Assembly (NCBI GenBank): GCA_023460395.1
Contig: JAEWQB010000005.1
Coordinates: 36,222-100,221 of the forward strand
DNA length: 64,000 bases
Source of the DNA: Pseudomonadota bacterium
GTDB taxonomy: Bacteria; Desulfobacterota; Desulfovibrionia; Desulfovibrionales; Desulfovibrionaceae
Direction of reading: 5' to 3'
Below the pieces are notes generated by a model that did not search any database, was not told the origin of the DNA, and saw only the letters and a list, made by a program, of their open reading frames with translations. The position numbers and the translations under genes were made by a program. This document shows positions 35,062 to 43,731 of this stretch, piece by piece. Position 1 is the stretch's first letter, and every line of letters starts with the position of its first letter.

Positions 35062-36576
35062 CTAGCTCCGTCTGCCAAAAAAGGCCGTCATTCGGGCCAA
35101 TTCACCAAAAAATGGCAGGTGCATTTCCTCCGCGCCAAGCCGCCATTCCCAGTTTCCCGTGGGCACCGAGGGAGTGTTCATCCGTGCGGAACCGTCCAGC
35201 CCCAGCACGTCCTGCACGGGGAAAATAACTGTGTTCGCCACACTGCCCATAGCTATGCGCATGGCGGTTTCCGCCACCGAGTGCTCACTTACCGCGTGCC
35301 CCGCCACTGCTTCAAAATTCGCCCGTCCCTGCTCCCCGGCTTCGCGCACAAACCATTCGCGCATGGGGGGATTGTCATGCGTTCCCGTGTACAGCACGCA
35401 GTGACGCTCGTGATTCATGGGCGCATCGGGATTACGGATAATCTGATCCCCGCCAAACCCAAACTGTAAGACCTTCATCCCCGGCAAGGCAAAGGCGGCC
35501 TTTAGTTCCCGCACGTCTGCCGTGATGACCCCCAGATCTTCGGCGATCAGCGGCAGTACGGTGAATCGGCGGCTAAGTGCCGCGAAAAGATCCATACCCG
35601 GCGCATCCACCCACCGCCCGTTTACCGCCGTTGCTTCATGCGCGGGGATTTCCCAATACCCCGCAAACCCGCGAAAATGGTCCACGCGCACCACATCCGC
35701 CAATGCGAAATTGTGTGCCATGCGCCGTATCCACCAGCCAAAACCGTCTTCAGCCATGGCGGACCACCTATAGACGGGGTTTCCCCAGCGTTGTCCTGTG
35801 CGGCTGAAATAATCCGGGGGCACCCCGGCTACGGTTATGGGGTTTCCCGCCTCGTCCAGATGAAAAAATTGTGGGTTTGCCCACACATCCGCGCTATCGT
35901 GGGTAACATACATGGGCATGTCGCCCACCAGCCGCACTCCGAGCGACGCGCAATGTGTGTGCAGATCGTTCCATTGCCGGAAGAAGACATACTGAACAAA
36001 CATGGCATACAGCATTTCTTCCGCGTGCGCGGAATCCCACGCTTCCAGCGCCCATGTATCGCGTTTGCGCAGGTCTTCCGACCACTGTGACCATTCCGCT
36101 CCGCCAAAGGCGGCCTTGATAGTCACAAACCGCGCATAATCCCGCAACCACGGCTGCCCCGCCCGGAACGCCGTGAACCCGCTATCCGTTTCCAGCCAGT
36201 GCCTGTTCCGGGCAAAGGCGGCGCTTAACATCCGGTCGCGCAAACGCTCCGCCAGCACGTAGTCCGCACGGTGCGGCTCACCTGAGGGAGATTCCCCTGT
36301 GTCAACGCCCACATCGGCCCACGTAAGAAGCCCGTCTTCCACCAACTTTTCTGGACTGATGAGCAGTGGATTACCCGCAAAAGCCGAGCAACTGGAATAC
36401 GGGGAATTGCCAATAGCGGGCGAGGTGGGGCCAAGCGGGAGAAACTGCCAATAGAGCTGCCCCGTATCGCGCAACAGCTGTGCAAAGGCATAGGCCGCCG
36501 GGCCGAGGTCGCCAATGGCATACCGCGACGGTAGTGAGGTGATAGGTAAAAGCAGACCGCTAGCGCGAGTAAACAT
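35062..36576 (-). CDS. malQ: 4-alpha-glucanotransferase (amylomaltase)
   Basis: Transfers alpha-1,4-glucan segments between chains in starch/glycogen metabolism. It has 504 residues, GH77 family. The N-terminus reads ASGLLLPITSLPSRYAIGDLG, then FLPLGPTSPAIGNSPY; the nucleophile Asp is in VVRVDHFRGFAGYWEIP, the acid/base Glu in LIAEDLGVIT, and the third carboxylate lies in LYTGTHDNPPMREW. The ATG at 36576 has GGAGGG 6 nt upstream; earlier in-frame starts lack one. It is the upstream partner of the PFK-2/FBPase-2 gene (6-nt gap). Confidence 0.95.
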   Translation of the reverse strand: MFTRASGLLLPITSLPSRYAIGDLGPAAYAFAQLLRDTGQLYWQFLPLGPTSPAIGNSPYSSCSAFAGNPLLISPEKLVEDGLLTWADVGVDTGESPSGEPHRADYVLAERLRDRMLSAAFARNRHWLETDSGFTAFRAGQPWLRDYARFVTIKAAFGGAEWSQWSEDLRKRDTWALEAWDSAHAEEMLYAMFVQYVFFRQWNDLHTHCASLGVRLVGDMPMYVTHDSADVWANPQFFHLDEAGNPITVAGVPPDYFSRTGQRWGNPVYRWSAMAEDGFGWWIRRMAHNFALADVVRVDHFRGFAGYWEIPAHEATAVNGRWVDAPGMDLFAALSRRFTVLPLIAEDLGVITADVRELKAAFALPGMKVLQFGFGGDQIIRNPDAPMNHERHCVLYTGTHDNPPMREWFVREAGEQGRANFEAVAGHAVSEHSVAETAMRIAMGSVANTVIFPVQDVLGLDGSARMNTPSVPTGNWEWRLGAEEMHLPFFGELARMTAFFGRRS

Positions 36577-36963
36577 GGCAAGCCCTCCACGCCGTTTCCG
36601 CATGGAAGCCGGCGTTTCAAAAAATAACCGGAGCAGCAATCCGGCGGTACGTCAGACTACCATAGCCCCCGGCGGCTCGCCAGCGAAAGGCTTCCGCTGC
36701 GGCATTACGCCGTCCGCGATGCCAAGCTGAAATACCTGCGGGGAAGGGGATAAAACCGGAAATTCCGAATTTGCGGACAAGCGCTCCACACGCGACTATG
36801 CCGACCGGATGCATATGCCGCAAACGTGCGGGGAGCGAAAAAAGCCACTGGAGGGAACCGGGGAGCGATACCTGTGGTTTGGCGTTATCAACACAGGAAA
36901 GGAGGGAAGGCACGAGGAAAAAAGAGCGACACAGCGGGAGACAACAAGAGGCCCGTAGAGGGG
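36577..36963. other. intergenic region between sppA and malQ
   Basis: 387 nt ahead of malQ and downstream of sppA (both minus strand). I find no gene, no tRNA-like cloverleaf and no strong terminator. The part near 36895-36940 is purine-rich on the + strand. Confidence 0.35.
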
Positions 36964-37890
36964 CTACCGGTACAGAAACCGGACGTCCTCCCGGATTCCT
37001 TCCGTGGTTCCCCAAATGTCTGCCAGAGAGGCCGGTGCCAGCCCCAGAGCGACGGTGAGCAACTCGCGCAGCAGGCTCGTTTTTTCCGGTGGTTCTTCCA
37101 CGTAAGGGGTATCCGTGGGAACATCGGCTAATTGCGCCAGCTTGCGTTGTGCCGTCTCCATGTCGCCCAGTTCGTCCACCAGACCGAGTAAATAAGCTTG
37201 GCGGCCCGTCAGTGCCCGTCCATCCGCCACGGCACGCACCGCTGCGTCAGACATGCGGCGACCTTTGACCACCGCCTCGATGAACTGTTCGTACATGTCG
37301 GCAACAAGTCCCTGCAAATATGCCCGGTCTTTTTCCGTCATGGGCCGAAACGGCGTTCCGGCATCCTTAAGAGCACCGCTGGTAAGCGCGGTGCGCCCTA
37401 CTCCCAGCTTTTCCATCAGCCCTTCCATATTGGCAAGTTCCATCTTCACGCCGATAGAACCGGTGAGCGAAGAAGGATTAGCCACAATGTAGTCCGCGGC
37501 TACAGCAATGTAGTAGCCGCCACTCGCCGCTGCCGTGCCCATGGAGACAACCACGGGCTTGTGCTCAGCAAGACGTTTAACCGCACTATAGAGTTCTTGC
37601 GATGGAGCAACTGCGCCACCGGGACTGTTTATGCGCACCAGCACCCCTTTAACAGAGGCATCGTCACGCAACTCGCGCAACCACGCGACGGTGCGGGAAG
37701 CATCCATAATAGTCCCGCGAACGTAGCATATTCCCAGCCGGGATTCCCGGAACAAAGACCCCACCGCCGTGCCTTCCGTAAGACGAAAGGCAGCCACGGC
37801 ACCTGCGAACAGGGCCATGGCCGCCATAATAAGCACTAGGCAGAGCAGAAGCGGATGCCTCTGCGAAAAGGACAGCTTACTCGGCTGCAT
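36964..37890 (-). CDS. sppA: signal peptide peptidase SppA, short (36K) type
   Basis: Membrane serine peptidase that degrades cleaved signal peptides. It has about 308 residues. An N-terminal transmembrane anchor (about 15-38) precedes the ClpP-like domain, with VRINSPGGAVAPSQELY, the catalytic Ser in MGTAAASGGYYIA and the general-base Lys in TGSIGVKMEL. Its start lies inside the 3' end of rpsA. Frame and spacing allow TTG at 37899 or ATG at 37890; the Shine-Dalgarno-like GAAGAGG abuts the ATG, so the exact start is uncertain. The overlap implies coupling to rpsA translation. Confidence 0.9.
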   Translation of the reverse strand: MQPSKLSFSQRHPLLLCLVLIMAAMALFAGAVAAFRLTEGTAVGSLFRESRLGICYVRGTIMDASRTVAWLRELRDDASVKGVLVRINSPGGAVAPSQELYSAVKRLAEHKPVVVSMGTAAASGGYYIAVAADYIVANPSSLTGSIGVKMELANMEGLMEKLGVGRTALTSGALKDAGTPFRPMTEKDRAYLQGLVADMYEQFIEAVVKGRRMSDAAVRAVADGRALTGRQAYLLGLVDELGDMETAQRKLAQLADVPTDTPYVEEPPEKTSLLRELLTVALGLAPASLADIWGTTEGIREDVRFLYR

Positions 37891-39592
37891 CCTCTTCAAA
37901 CTTCTGCTTCAGCAGATCGCCCAAGTTCTGTCCGGCTTCGGAGGAACCGGAGCGGAATTCACGGGGCTTCTTGCGGTCTTCGTCGTCCTTGAGCTGCTTA
38001 ATGGAAAGACCCAAACGGCGTTCGTCCGCGCTTACGTGGATGACTTTGGCCTGAATGGTAACGCCTTCTTTAAACAATTCGTTGGGCGACTTCACTTTCT
38101 TCTGGCTGATTTCGGAAACGTGGACCAGACCTTCGATGCCTTCTTCCACTTCCACAAACAGGCCGAAGTCGGTGATGTTGGTCACCAGACCTTCAATAAG
38201 GGTGCCCACGGGGTAGTTGCTGGGCACGCTGCTCCACGGATCTTCGGTCAGTTGCTTCACGCCGAGGGTGAACTTTTCGTTCTCCTGATCGACGGTGAGC
38301 ACCTTGGCCTGAACCGTATCGCCAACGGCGTACATTTCGTTGGGGTGGCGGATTTTCTTGGTCCAGCTAATGTCGGAAACGTGGATGAGGCCGTCAATGC
38401 CGTCCTCAATGCCGATGAACATGCCGAATTCGGTGATGTTCTTGATAACGCCCTCAAGAATGGTTCCTTCGGGATACTTTTCGGCGACCACTTCCCACGG
38501 ATTGGGCTTAATCTGCTTCATGCCAAGGGAAATGCGCTTCTTTTCTTCGTCAACGCCGAGGATGATAACTTCCACTTCGTCGCCCACACGAACCATCTGG
38601 GAGGGGTGACGCAGCTTGCGGGTCCACGACATTTCGGAAATGTGCACAAGACCTTCCACACCGGGTTCCAATTCTACGAATGCGCCGTAGTCCACAAGGT
38701 TGGTCACCTTGCCGGTCAGACGTGCGCCTTCGGGGAATTTCGCGGTAATGTCCTGCCACGGATCAGCTATAAGCTGCTTCATGCCAAGGGAAACCTTCTG
38801 GTTTTCCTTGTCGAAGCTCAAAATCTTCAGTTCCAGTTCCTGACCCAAAGAAACGAGTTCCTTGGGGTGACGGATGCGCTTCCAGGACATGTCGGTGATA
38901 TGAAGCAGACCGTCAAGACCGCCAAGATCCACGAATACGCCGTATTCGGTGATGTTCTTGGCCTTGCCCTTAACAATCTGGCCTTCATCAAGGCTGACCA
39001 GCAGTTCCGAGCGCTTGGAATCGCGTTCTTCTTCAAGCAACACGCGGCGGGAAACGATGACGTTGCTGCGGCGGCGGTTGATCTTAAGAACACGGAATTC
39101 AAATTCTTCATTCACAAGGGCGTCCATGTCCGGCACGGGACGCAGATCCACGTGCGAACCGGGCAAGAAGGCTTCCACGCCGCCCAGATCAACGGTGTAA
39201 CCACCCTTGATGCGGCGCAGGATGCGGCCCTTGATGGTGCTTTCTTTTTCCTGCACTTCTTCGAGCTGGTCGAAGAGCTGCATGCGCTTCGCCTTTTCAA
39301 AGGACAGGGTGATGGTGCCTTCCATTTCGTTCTTGCGAACAACGAAGACATCCACTCTGTCGCCGACTTTCACAGCCACGGCGCCGTCAGGTCCGGCAAA
39401 TTCCGAAGCAGGAATCTGCCCTTCGGACTTGAAGTTCACGTCTACGAGGACGTAGTCGTCGCTCACACGAACGATCTCACCCTTAACGATAGAACCTTCG
39501 TCAAGGTCCCCGAAATCGGAGCTGAGATAGTCTTCCAGAGCGGCTTCGAAACTGATGTCAGCATCGAAATTGTTATTTTCCATGGTTTCCAT
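37877..39592 (-). CDS. rpsA: 30S ribosomal protein S1
   Basis: Large ribosomal protein that binds mRNA and assists translation initiation. The 571 residues contain six S1 (OB-fold) repeats. Repeats 3-6 share the pattern G-x-V-T/I-x-I-x3-G-x-F-V-x-(L/V)-E-x-G-(I/V)-(E/D)-G-L-(V/L)-H-(I/V)-S, as in TNLVDYGAFVELEPGVEG and TNITDFGLFVEVEEGIEG. Codon bias is that of highly expressed genes. The start at 39592 has GGAGG 7 nt upstream, and the 39625 extension is rejected. A small hairpin lies in the leader. A 615-codon antisense frame is a shadow. Confidence 0.97.
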   Translation of the reverse strand: METMENNNFDADISFEAALEDYLSSDFGDLDEGSIVKGEIVRVSDDYVLVDVNFKSEGQIPASEFAGPDGAVAVKVGDRVDVFVVRKNEMEGTITLSFEKAKRMQLFDQLEEVQEKESTIKGRILRRIKGGYTVDLGGVEAFLPGSHVDLRPVPDMDALVNEEFEFRVLKINRRRSNVIVSRRVLLEEERDSKRSELLVSLDEGQIVKGKAKNITEYGVFVDLGGLDGLLHITDMSWKRIRHPKELVSLGQELELKILSFDKENQKVSLGMKQLIADPWQDITAKFPEGARLTGKVTNLVDYGAFVELEPGVEGLVHISEMSWTRKLRHPSQMVRVGDEVEVIILGVDEEKKRISLGMKQIKPNPWEVVAEKYPEGTILEGVIKNITEFGMFIGIEDGIDGLIHVSDISWTKKIRHPNEMYAVGDTVQAKVLTVDQENEKFTLGVKQLTEDPWSSVPSNYPVGTLIEGLVTNITDFGLFVEVEEGIEGLVHVSEISQKKVKSPNELFKEGVTIQAKVIHVSADERRLGLSIKQLKDDEDRKKPREFRSGSSEAGQNLGDLLKQKFEEDAAE

Positions 39593-39869
39593 ACGAAATC
39601 CTCCACCAACAAATAATTTCCCCACCGTCCCACGGCGGGATTGGGTTTACTACCAGATCACCGGGGGAAACTCAACTGCAAATGCTGGAAAAACCATTCT
39701 GCGGCACTCCCTTTCTCCGGGGAAAACCGGTGCCCCGCGCATGGCAGCCAGCGCACAGGCGTGCGTGAGCGTGCGAAGGCTCTGACAGAAGCGCGGCGCG
39801 GAGGAATTGGCTGAAACGTGAAATTTCTTCCGCTACCGGGCGTGCCATCCCGCTAGCGGCTGCCCCCCG
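39593..39869. other. rpsA upstream region with leader hairpin
   Basis: No gene. On the minus strand a hairpin CCCGCCGT / ACGGTGGG (39621-39639, loop GGG, one G-U) lies about 30 nt before the rpsA start and just ahead of an AT-rich run. The rimO terminator candidate occupies 39830-39859. No clear promoter was identified between. Confidence 0.45.
39830..39859 (-). terminator. probable terminator after rimO
   Basis: CCGCTA-mismatch-4 bp, 8-nt loop, 4 bp-mismatch-TAGCGG, followed on the minus strand by AAGAAATTTC. The T-tract is weak, hence modest confidence. Confidence 0.45.
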
Positions 39870-41192
39870 TCAGGCCAGCGCCACGAGATCGTATTCGCGG
39901 GTTTCCACTATGTCAGCTGTCACCAGTGCGCCCGGCGTCACTCCGGGACCGCTCACATAGGTCACGCCGTCCACCTCCGGTGCCTGAAACCACGTGCGGC
40001 CCACATGCAAGCCGGGCCATTCCTCGTGCTCAGTATCCACCAGCACCTCCAAACGGTCGCCTTCGTAGGTAGCCAAAATTTCTTCGCTGATGTCCGCCTG
40101 TTCTTCCATAAGCGCGTCACGCCGCCATTCTTTTTCAGCGTCGGGCACCTGATCCGGCATTTCCGCCGCCGGAGTTCCCTCTTCCGCGCGGTAGGCGAAT
40201 ACTCCCAAATGCAGAAACCGCGTTTCGCGCACAAAATCGCGAAGCGCCGTCCAGTGCTCTTCCGTCTCTCCGGGGTAGCCTACAATAAGACTCGTGCGCA
40301 GCGCTGCCTCTGGGAAAACGTCACGGATGCGGTCCACAACCTCTCGCGGATTCCGCGCGAAGGGACGCCCCATGCGCGAAAGAACATCAGGATGCGCATG
40401 TTGCACCGGCACGTCAAAATACGGCACAAACGGCGCACCCGCATCGCGTAAATAGTGTAATAATTCCGGGGTTAATCCGGCAGGATACAGGTACATGAGC
40501 CGCAGCCTGTCTAGTCCGGCTAGCGGCAAAATGCGGTCAAGCAACGAGCGCAATCCGTGGCGCAACCCGTGGCGCAACCCCGCATCGCGACCATAGGCCG
40601 TCACATCCTGTGCCACAAAAATTAGTTCGCGCACGCCCTGTGCCAGCAGGTGCCGGGCGTCCTGTTCCACCTGATCCGCCGGTGTGCTGCGCAACCCGCC
40701 GCGAATGGACGGAATAGTGCAAAAGGCGCAACGGTGGTCGCAGCCATCACTTATTTTGAGGTAGGCGTAAGAGGGGCCGGTGGAAAGCAACCGCATGGGG
40801 GTGGTGTTTTCTTCACGCCCCAACGCTGCGGCGACCATGGCGGGCCAGCGGACCATGTCTAAATTCGTCAACCACAGGTCCACCTCCGGCAGTTCAGCCG
40901 CCAGTTCTTCACGCCCATACCTGCCCACCAGACAGCCTGTCACCGCCAAGAGCGGACGCCGGGTTCCGCCGTCTTCATTATCCAGCGACTGGATGTCGTC
41001 TATGGCCTCCACCACCGTGCGGACCGACTCTTCCACCGCGGGCTGGATGAACCCGCAGGTATTGATGACCACAAGATCTGCCTCGGCAACTGTGTTCACA
41101 GGACGAACCGGTCCGGGAACCGCGCCCAGCAACCACTCTGTATCCACCCTGTTTTTGGGGCAACCAAGACTTATGGAATAAATGCTTATCAT
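39870..41192 (-). CDS. rimO: ribosomal protein S12 methylthiotransferase
   Basis: Radical-SAM enzyme that adds a methylthio group to an aspartate of ribosomal protein S12. It has 440 residues. The N-terminal methylthiotransferase domain starts MISIYSISLGCPKNRVDTE and has NTCGFIQPA, supplying cysteines of the second cluster. The radical-SAM motif is SDGCDHRCAFCTIPSIRG. A TRAM domain (about 370-435) ends the protein. SLGCPKN and GFI.PA distinguish it from MiaB. An in-frame 12-bp tandem repeat gives RHGLRHGL near residue 210. It is divergent from the PAS kinase gene. Confidence 0.95.
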   Translation of the reverse strand: MISIYSISLGCPKNRVDTEWLLGAVPGPVRPVNTVAEADLVVINTCGFIQPAVEESVRTVVEAIDDIQSLDNEDGGTRRPLLAVTGCLVGRYGREELAAELPEVDLWLTNLDMVRWPAMVAAALGREENTTPMRLLSTGPSYAYLKISDGCDHRCAFCTIPSIRGGLRSTPADQVEQDARHLLAQGVRELIFVAQDVTAYGRDAGLRHGLRHGLRSLLDRILPLAGLDRLRLMYLYPAGLTPELLHYLRDAGAPFVPYFDVPVQHAHPDVLSRMGRPFARNPREVVDRIRDVFPEAALRTSLIVGYPGETEEHWTALRDFVRETRFLHLGVFAYRAEEGTPAAEMPDQVPDAEKEWRRDALMEEQADISEEILATYEGDRLEVLVDTEHEEWPGLHVGRTWFQAPEVDGVTYVSGPGVTPGALVTADIVETREYDLVALA

Positions 41193-41302
41193 ATTCGGGT
41201 AATCCGGTTAGACTGTCTGCATCTGATTGCGAAAAGCGCCAAGGAGCAAACGCTCCCCCGCGCGGACACGACCCGCCTCCGGGCGGCAAGCTGGAGTCCG
41301 GC

Positions 41303-42961
41303 ATGAGCAGTCCCTCCCGTTTCCCGGAAGACCCGTCCTGTGTTTCCCCCGGTGCCACGCCTCCCGCGCATACGCTTTTCCGCGTCGCGCTGGTGGGGGC
41401 GGGCAGCCCCTTTGCGAGTTTGGTCCGGCTGCTGTGCCACGACAACACCATGACAACGCAACCGTGGATCACAGTGGCGGGCATGGCCCATGTGCCCTAC
41501 CCTTTGCCCACGCTCTCCGACGGCACACCCTGTCTGCATGCTGTTCCCGTGTTTCCGACACTCCCGGCCCTATTCCACGCCCTGCCGGAAGTCAATATGG
41601 TTATCGACCTCTCCGATACCGGCGAGCATCTGGACGCCTTGCGGACAACCGCTCCTCCCCAATGCTCTATTCTGTGCGGGAGTGCCGCCTCCGTGCTGTG
41701 GGACATGCTGTTCGGCGACCGTTTGTGCCATTCCTGCCGCCGCGAACTGCGCCGCACGCAAGACCTTTTTTCCGCTCTGGCAGACCACATGGATGAAGAC
41801 ATTATGCTGCTGGACGCCAACGGAACCATCCTTGAAGTGAATCAGGCATTCATCAACTCCCGTGGTGGCACGTGGCACGACTACGTAGGCCGCCATTGCG
41901 ATGATATGGAAGGGGGCAATGTGTGCTGCCCACCGGAGGAAGGAGGCTGCACCTTCCGGGAAACCCTACGTACAGGCCGCAAAGCGGAACGCGTTCATTC
42001 CCTTGTCACAGAAGACGGCAAAGTCCGGTTCTTCCGCATTTACACCTACCCTGTTCCCGACCCGGACGGGAAAATACACCGCATCATCGAAATCCGCCGC
42101 GACATCACCCTGCGCACGCAAAAAGAACAGCACGAGCAACAGGCGGAGCGCATGGCAGCCATTGGGGAACTGTCCACCTACATTGCCCACGAAATACGCA
42201 ACCCGCTCTTCGCCATCGGCGGATTTGCAAACTCCTTGCTGCGTTCCACGACTCTGGATGAAGATTCCCGCGCCAAGGTTGATATTATCTTAAAAGAATC
42301 CCGCAGATTAGATGCCATATTAAAAACAGCGCTTAACTTTACCCGCCCGGCGGACGCCGCCACAGGCGAGGTGGATATAAACCTTGCCACTGCGGAAACC
42401 CTGCAACTCATGTATGCCGGGTGTGAGGAATACGGGCTTCGCCTTTCTGTAAAACTCGCCCCCGGTATTGCTATGGGTCGGGGCGAAGCCGGTATGTTTA
42501 AACAGTGCGTTATCAACCTTGTAAAAAACGGGATGGAGGCCATGCAGCCCGGCGGAATGCTTTCCGTTCGCACGGGTATGACGCGCAGTCACGTATACGT
42601 AACCGTGCAGGATACTGGAACAGGTATTCCCGACGCGGTACGTGATAAAATATTCTCCCCATTCTTTTCCACCAAAGACAAGGGGGCCGGTCTGGGGCTT
42701 GCCATGACCCGAAAGATTGTGGAAGAAATGGGCGGGTATGTGGAACTGCATAGCCGAGAGGGAGCTGGCACCAGCGCTTCGCTCTTCCTTTTGCCCGTGC
42801 TGGCTGTGGAAGGGGACGAAACGCAGGGATTTAAACCCGGCTCGTACCGCATTACCCAAGAGCTACATAATCCTGATTTGGCACCCCGGGAAACGCCTGA
42901 CCCGTTTGGCACCTCCGGGGAGGCCGCAGCGCCCGACGGCGTTGGCAATACGGGCGCGTAG
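41303..42961 (+). CDS. soluble PAS sensor histidine kinase with Rossmann-like N-terminal domain
   Basis: 552 residues with no transmembrane segment. Residues ~25-135 look like a Rossmann-type nucleotide fold (LFRVALVGAGSPFASLVRLL, then VNMVIDLSDTG). A CHSC pair lies near 142. A PAS domain (about 155-280) contains the cluster HCDDMEGGNVCCPPEEGGC. The HisKA box is GELSTYIAHEIRNPLFAI, and the ATPase motifs are DTGTGIPDAV and KGAGLGLAMT. The cysteines could bind a metal or sense redox, which is inference. GGAG lies upstream of the ATG at 41303. There is no response regulator nearby; rdgB follows after 63 nt. Confidence 0.87.
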   Translation: MSSPSRFPEDPSCVSPGATPPAHTLFRVALVGAGSPFASLVRLLCHDNTMTTQPWITVAGMAHVPYPLPTLSDGTPCLHAVPVFPTLPALFHALPEVNMVIDLSDTGEHLDALRTTAPPQCSILCGSAASVLWDMLFGDRLCHSCRRELRRTQDLFSALADHMDEDIMLLDANGTILEVNQAFINSRGGTWHDYVGRHCDDMEGGNVCCPPEEGGCTFRETLRTGRKAERVHSLVTEDGKVRFFRIYTYPVPDPDGKIHRIIEIRRDITLRTQKEQHEQQAERMAAIGELSTYIAHEIRNPLFAIGGFANSLLRSTTLDEDSRAKVDIILKESRRLDAILKTALNFTRPADAATGEVDINLATAETLQLMYAGCEEYGLRLSVKLAPGIAMGRGEAGMFKQCVINLVKNGMEAMQPGGMLSVRTGMTRSHVYVTVQDTGTGIPDAVRDKIFSPFFSTKDKGAGLGLAMTRKIVEEMGGYVELHSREGAGTSASLFLLPVLAVEGDETQGFKPGSYRITQELHNPDLAPRETPDPFGTSGEAAAPDGVGNTGA

Positions 42962-43024
42962 CGCAGCAAGCCACGCCCAGCTTTCGGGATCAACGACACA
43001 TCCCACTTTTTCGCAAGGACAGCT

Positions 43025-43657
43025 ATGACTCCGACAATCGTACTGGCGACACGCAATAAAGGAAAAATCGCCGAATTAGAACGAACCCTTAGTGAGTACG
43101 GACTCTCCGTGCTCGGTTTGGACGCGTTTCCGCAAATAGGGGAAATCGTGGAAGACGGCACGACCTTTGAGGAAAACTCACTCATCAAGGCCCGCGCGGT
43201 GGCGGAGGCCTCCGGGTATGTCGCCGTGGCAGACGATTCCGGGCTGGAAGTGGACGCCCTGAACGGTGCCCCCGGTGTCTATTCCGCCCGTTACAGCGCG
43301 GACCGCCCGGACTTGCCCGGTCCCAGCACAGACGACCGCAACAACCAAAAGTTACTGGAAGCGCTGAAAAACGTACCCGATGAGAAGCGGACTGCCCGGT
43401 TTCGCTGCGTCATGTCCGCCTACGCTCCCAACGGCATGCGCATAGTGGCTTCCGGCGCGTGGGAGGGCCGCATGGGCCGCGAATACCGGGGGAACAACGG
43501 CTTCGGCTATGACCCCCTGTTTATTGACCCCACCGACGGAAACCATTCCGCGGAACTTCCCAAGGAAGAAAAAAACCGCCGTTCACACCGAGGCAAAGCG
43601 CTCCGCGCCCTGCTCGCCCAATGGCCCGCCTTCTGGGACGCCGTGCAGAAAAAATAA
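43025..43657 (+). CDS. rdgB: XTP/dITP pyrophosphohydrolase (RdgB/HAM1)
   Basis: House-cleaning enzyme that hydrolyses non-canonical purine triphosphates to monophosphates. It has 210 residues. IVLATRNKGKIAELE at the start, FEENSLIKARA, VADDSGLEVDALNGAPGVYSARY and the C-terminal GFGYDPLFI with SHRGKAL are the complete HAM1 signature set. AAGGA precedes the ATG by 6 nt. It ends at a long convergent hairpin shared with argC. Confidence 0.96.
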   Translation: MTPTIVLATRNKGKIAELERTLSEYGLSVLGLDAFPQIGEIVEDGTTFEENSLIKARAVAEASGYVAVADDSGLEVDALNGAPGVYSARYSADRPDLPGPSTDDRNNQKLLEALKNVPDEKRTARFRCVMSAYAPNGMRIVASGAWEGRMGREYRGNNGFGYDPLFIDPTDGNHSAELPKEEKNRRSHRGKALRALLAQWPAFWDAVQKK

Positions 43658-43662
43658 CTCTC

Positions 43663-43714
43663 CCCATACGAACAGCGCGGCCCCAAATGACAAAGGGGCC
43701 GCGCTGCGTATGGG
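43663..43714. terminator. long convergent hairpin between rdgB and argC
   Basis: Inner perfect stem AGCGCGGCCCC / GGGGCCGCGCT (43674-43684, 43695-43705) with a 10-nt loop. It continues outward, past a small internal loop, with CCCATACG / CGTATGGG (43663-43670, 43707-43714). There is no T-run, but its position between convergent stops makes it a likely bidirectional transcription end. Confidence 0.6.
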
Positions 43715-43731
43715 CATATGAAAACGGTATG

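Noticed and set aside
37769..39616. 615-codon open frame antisense to rpsA
   Set aside because: Shadow of a biased, internally repeated gene; its apparent repeats mirror the S1 domains.
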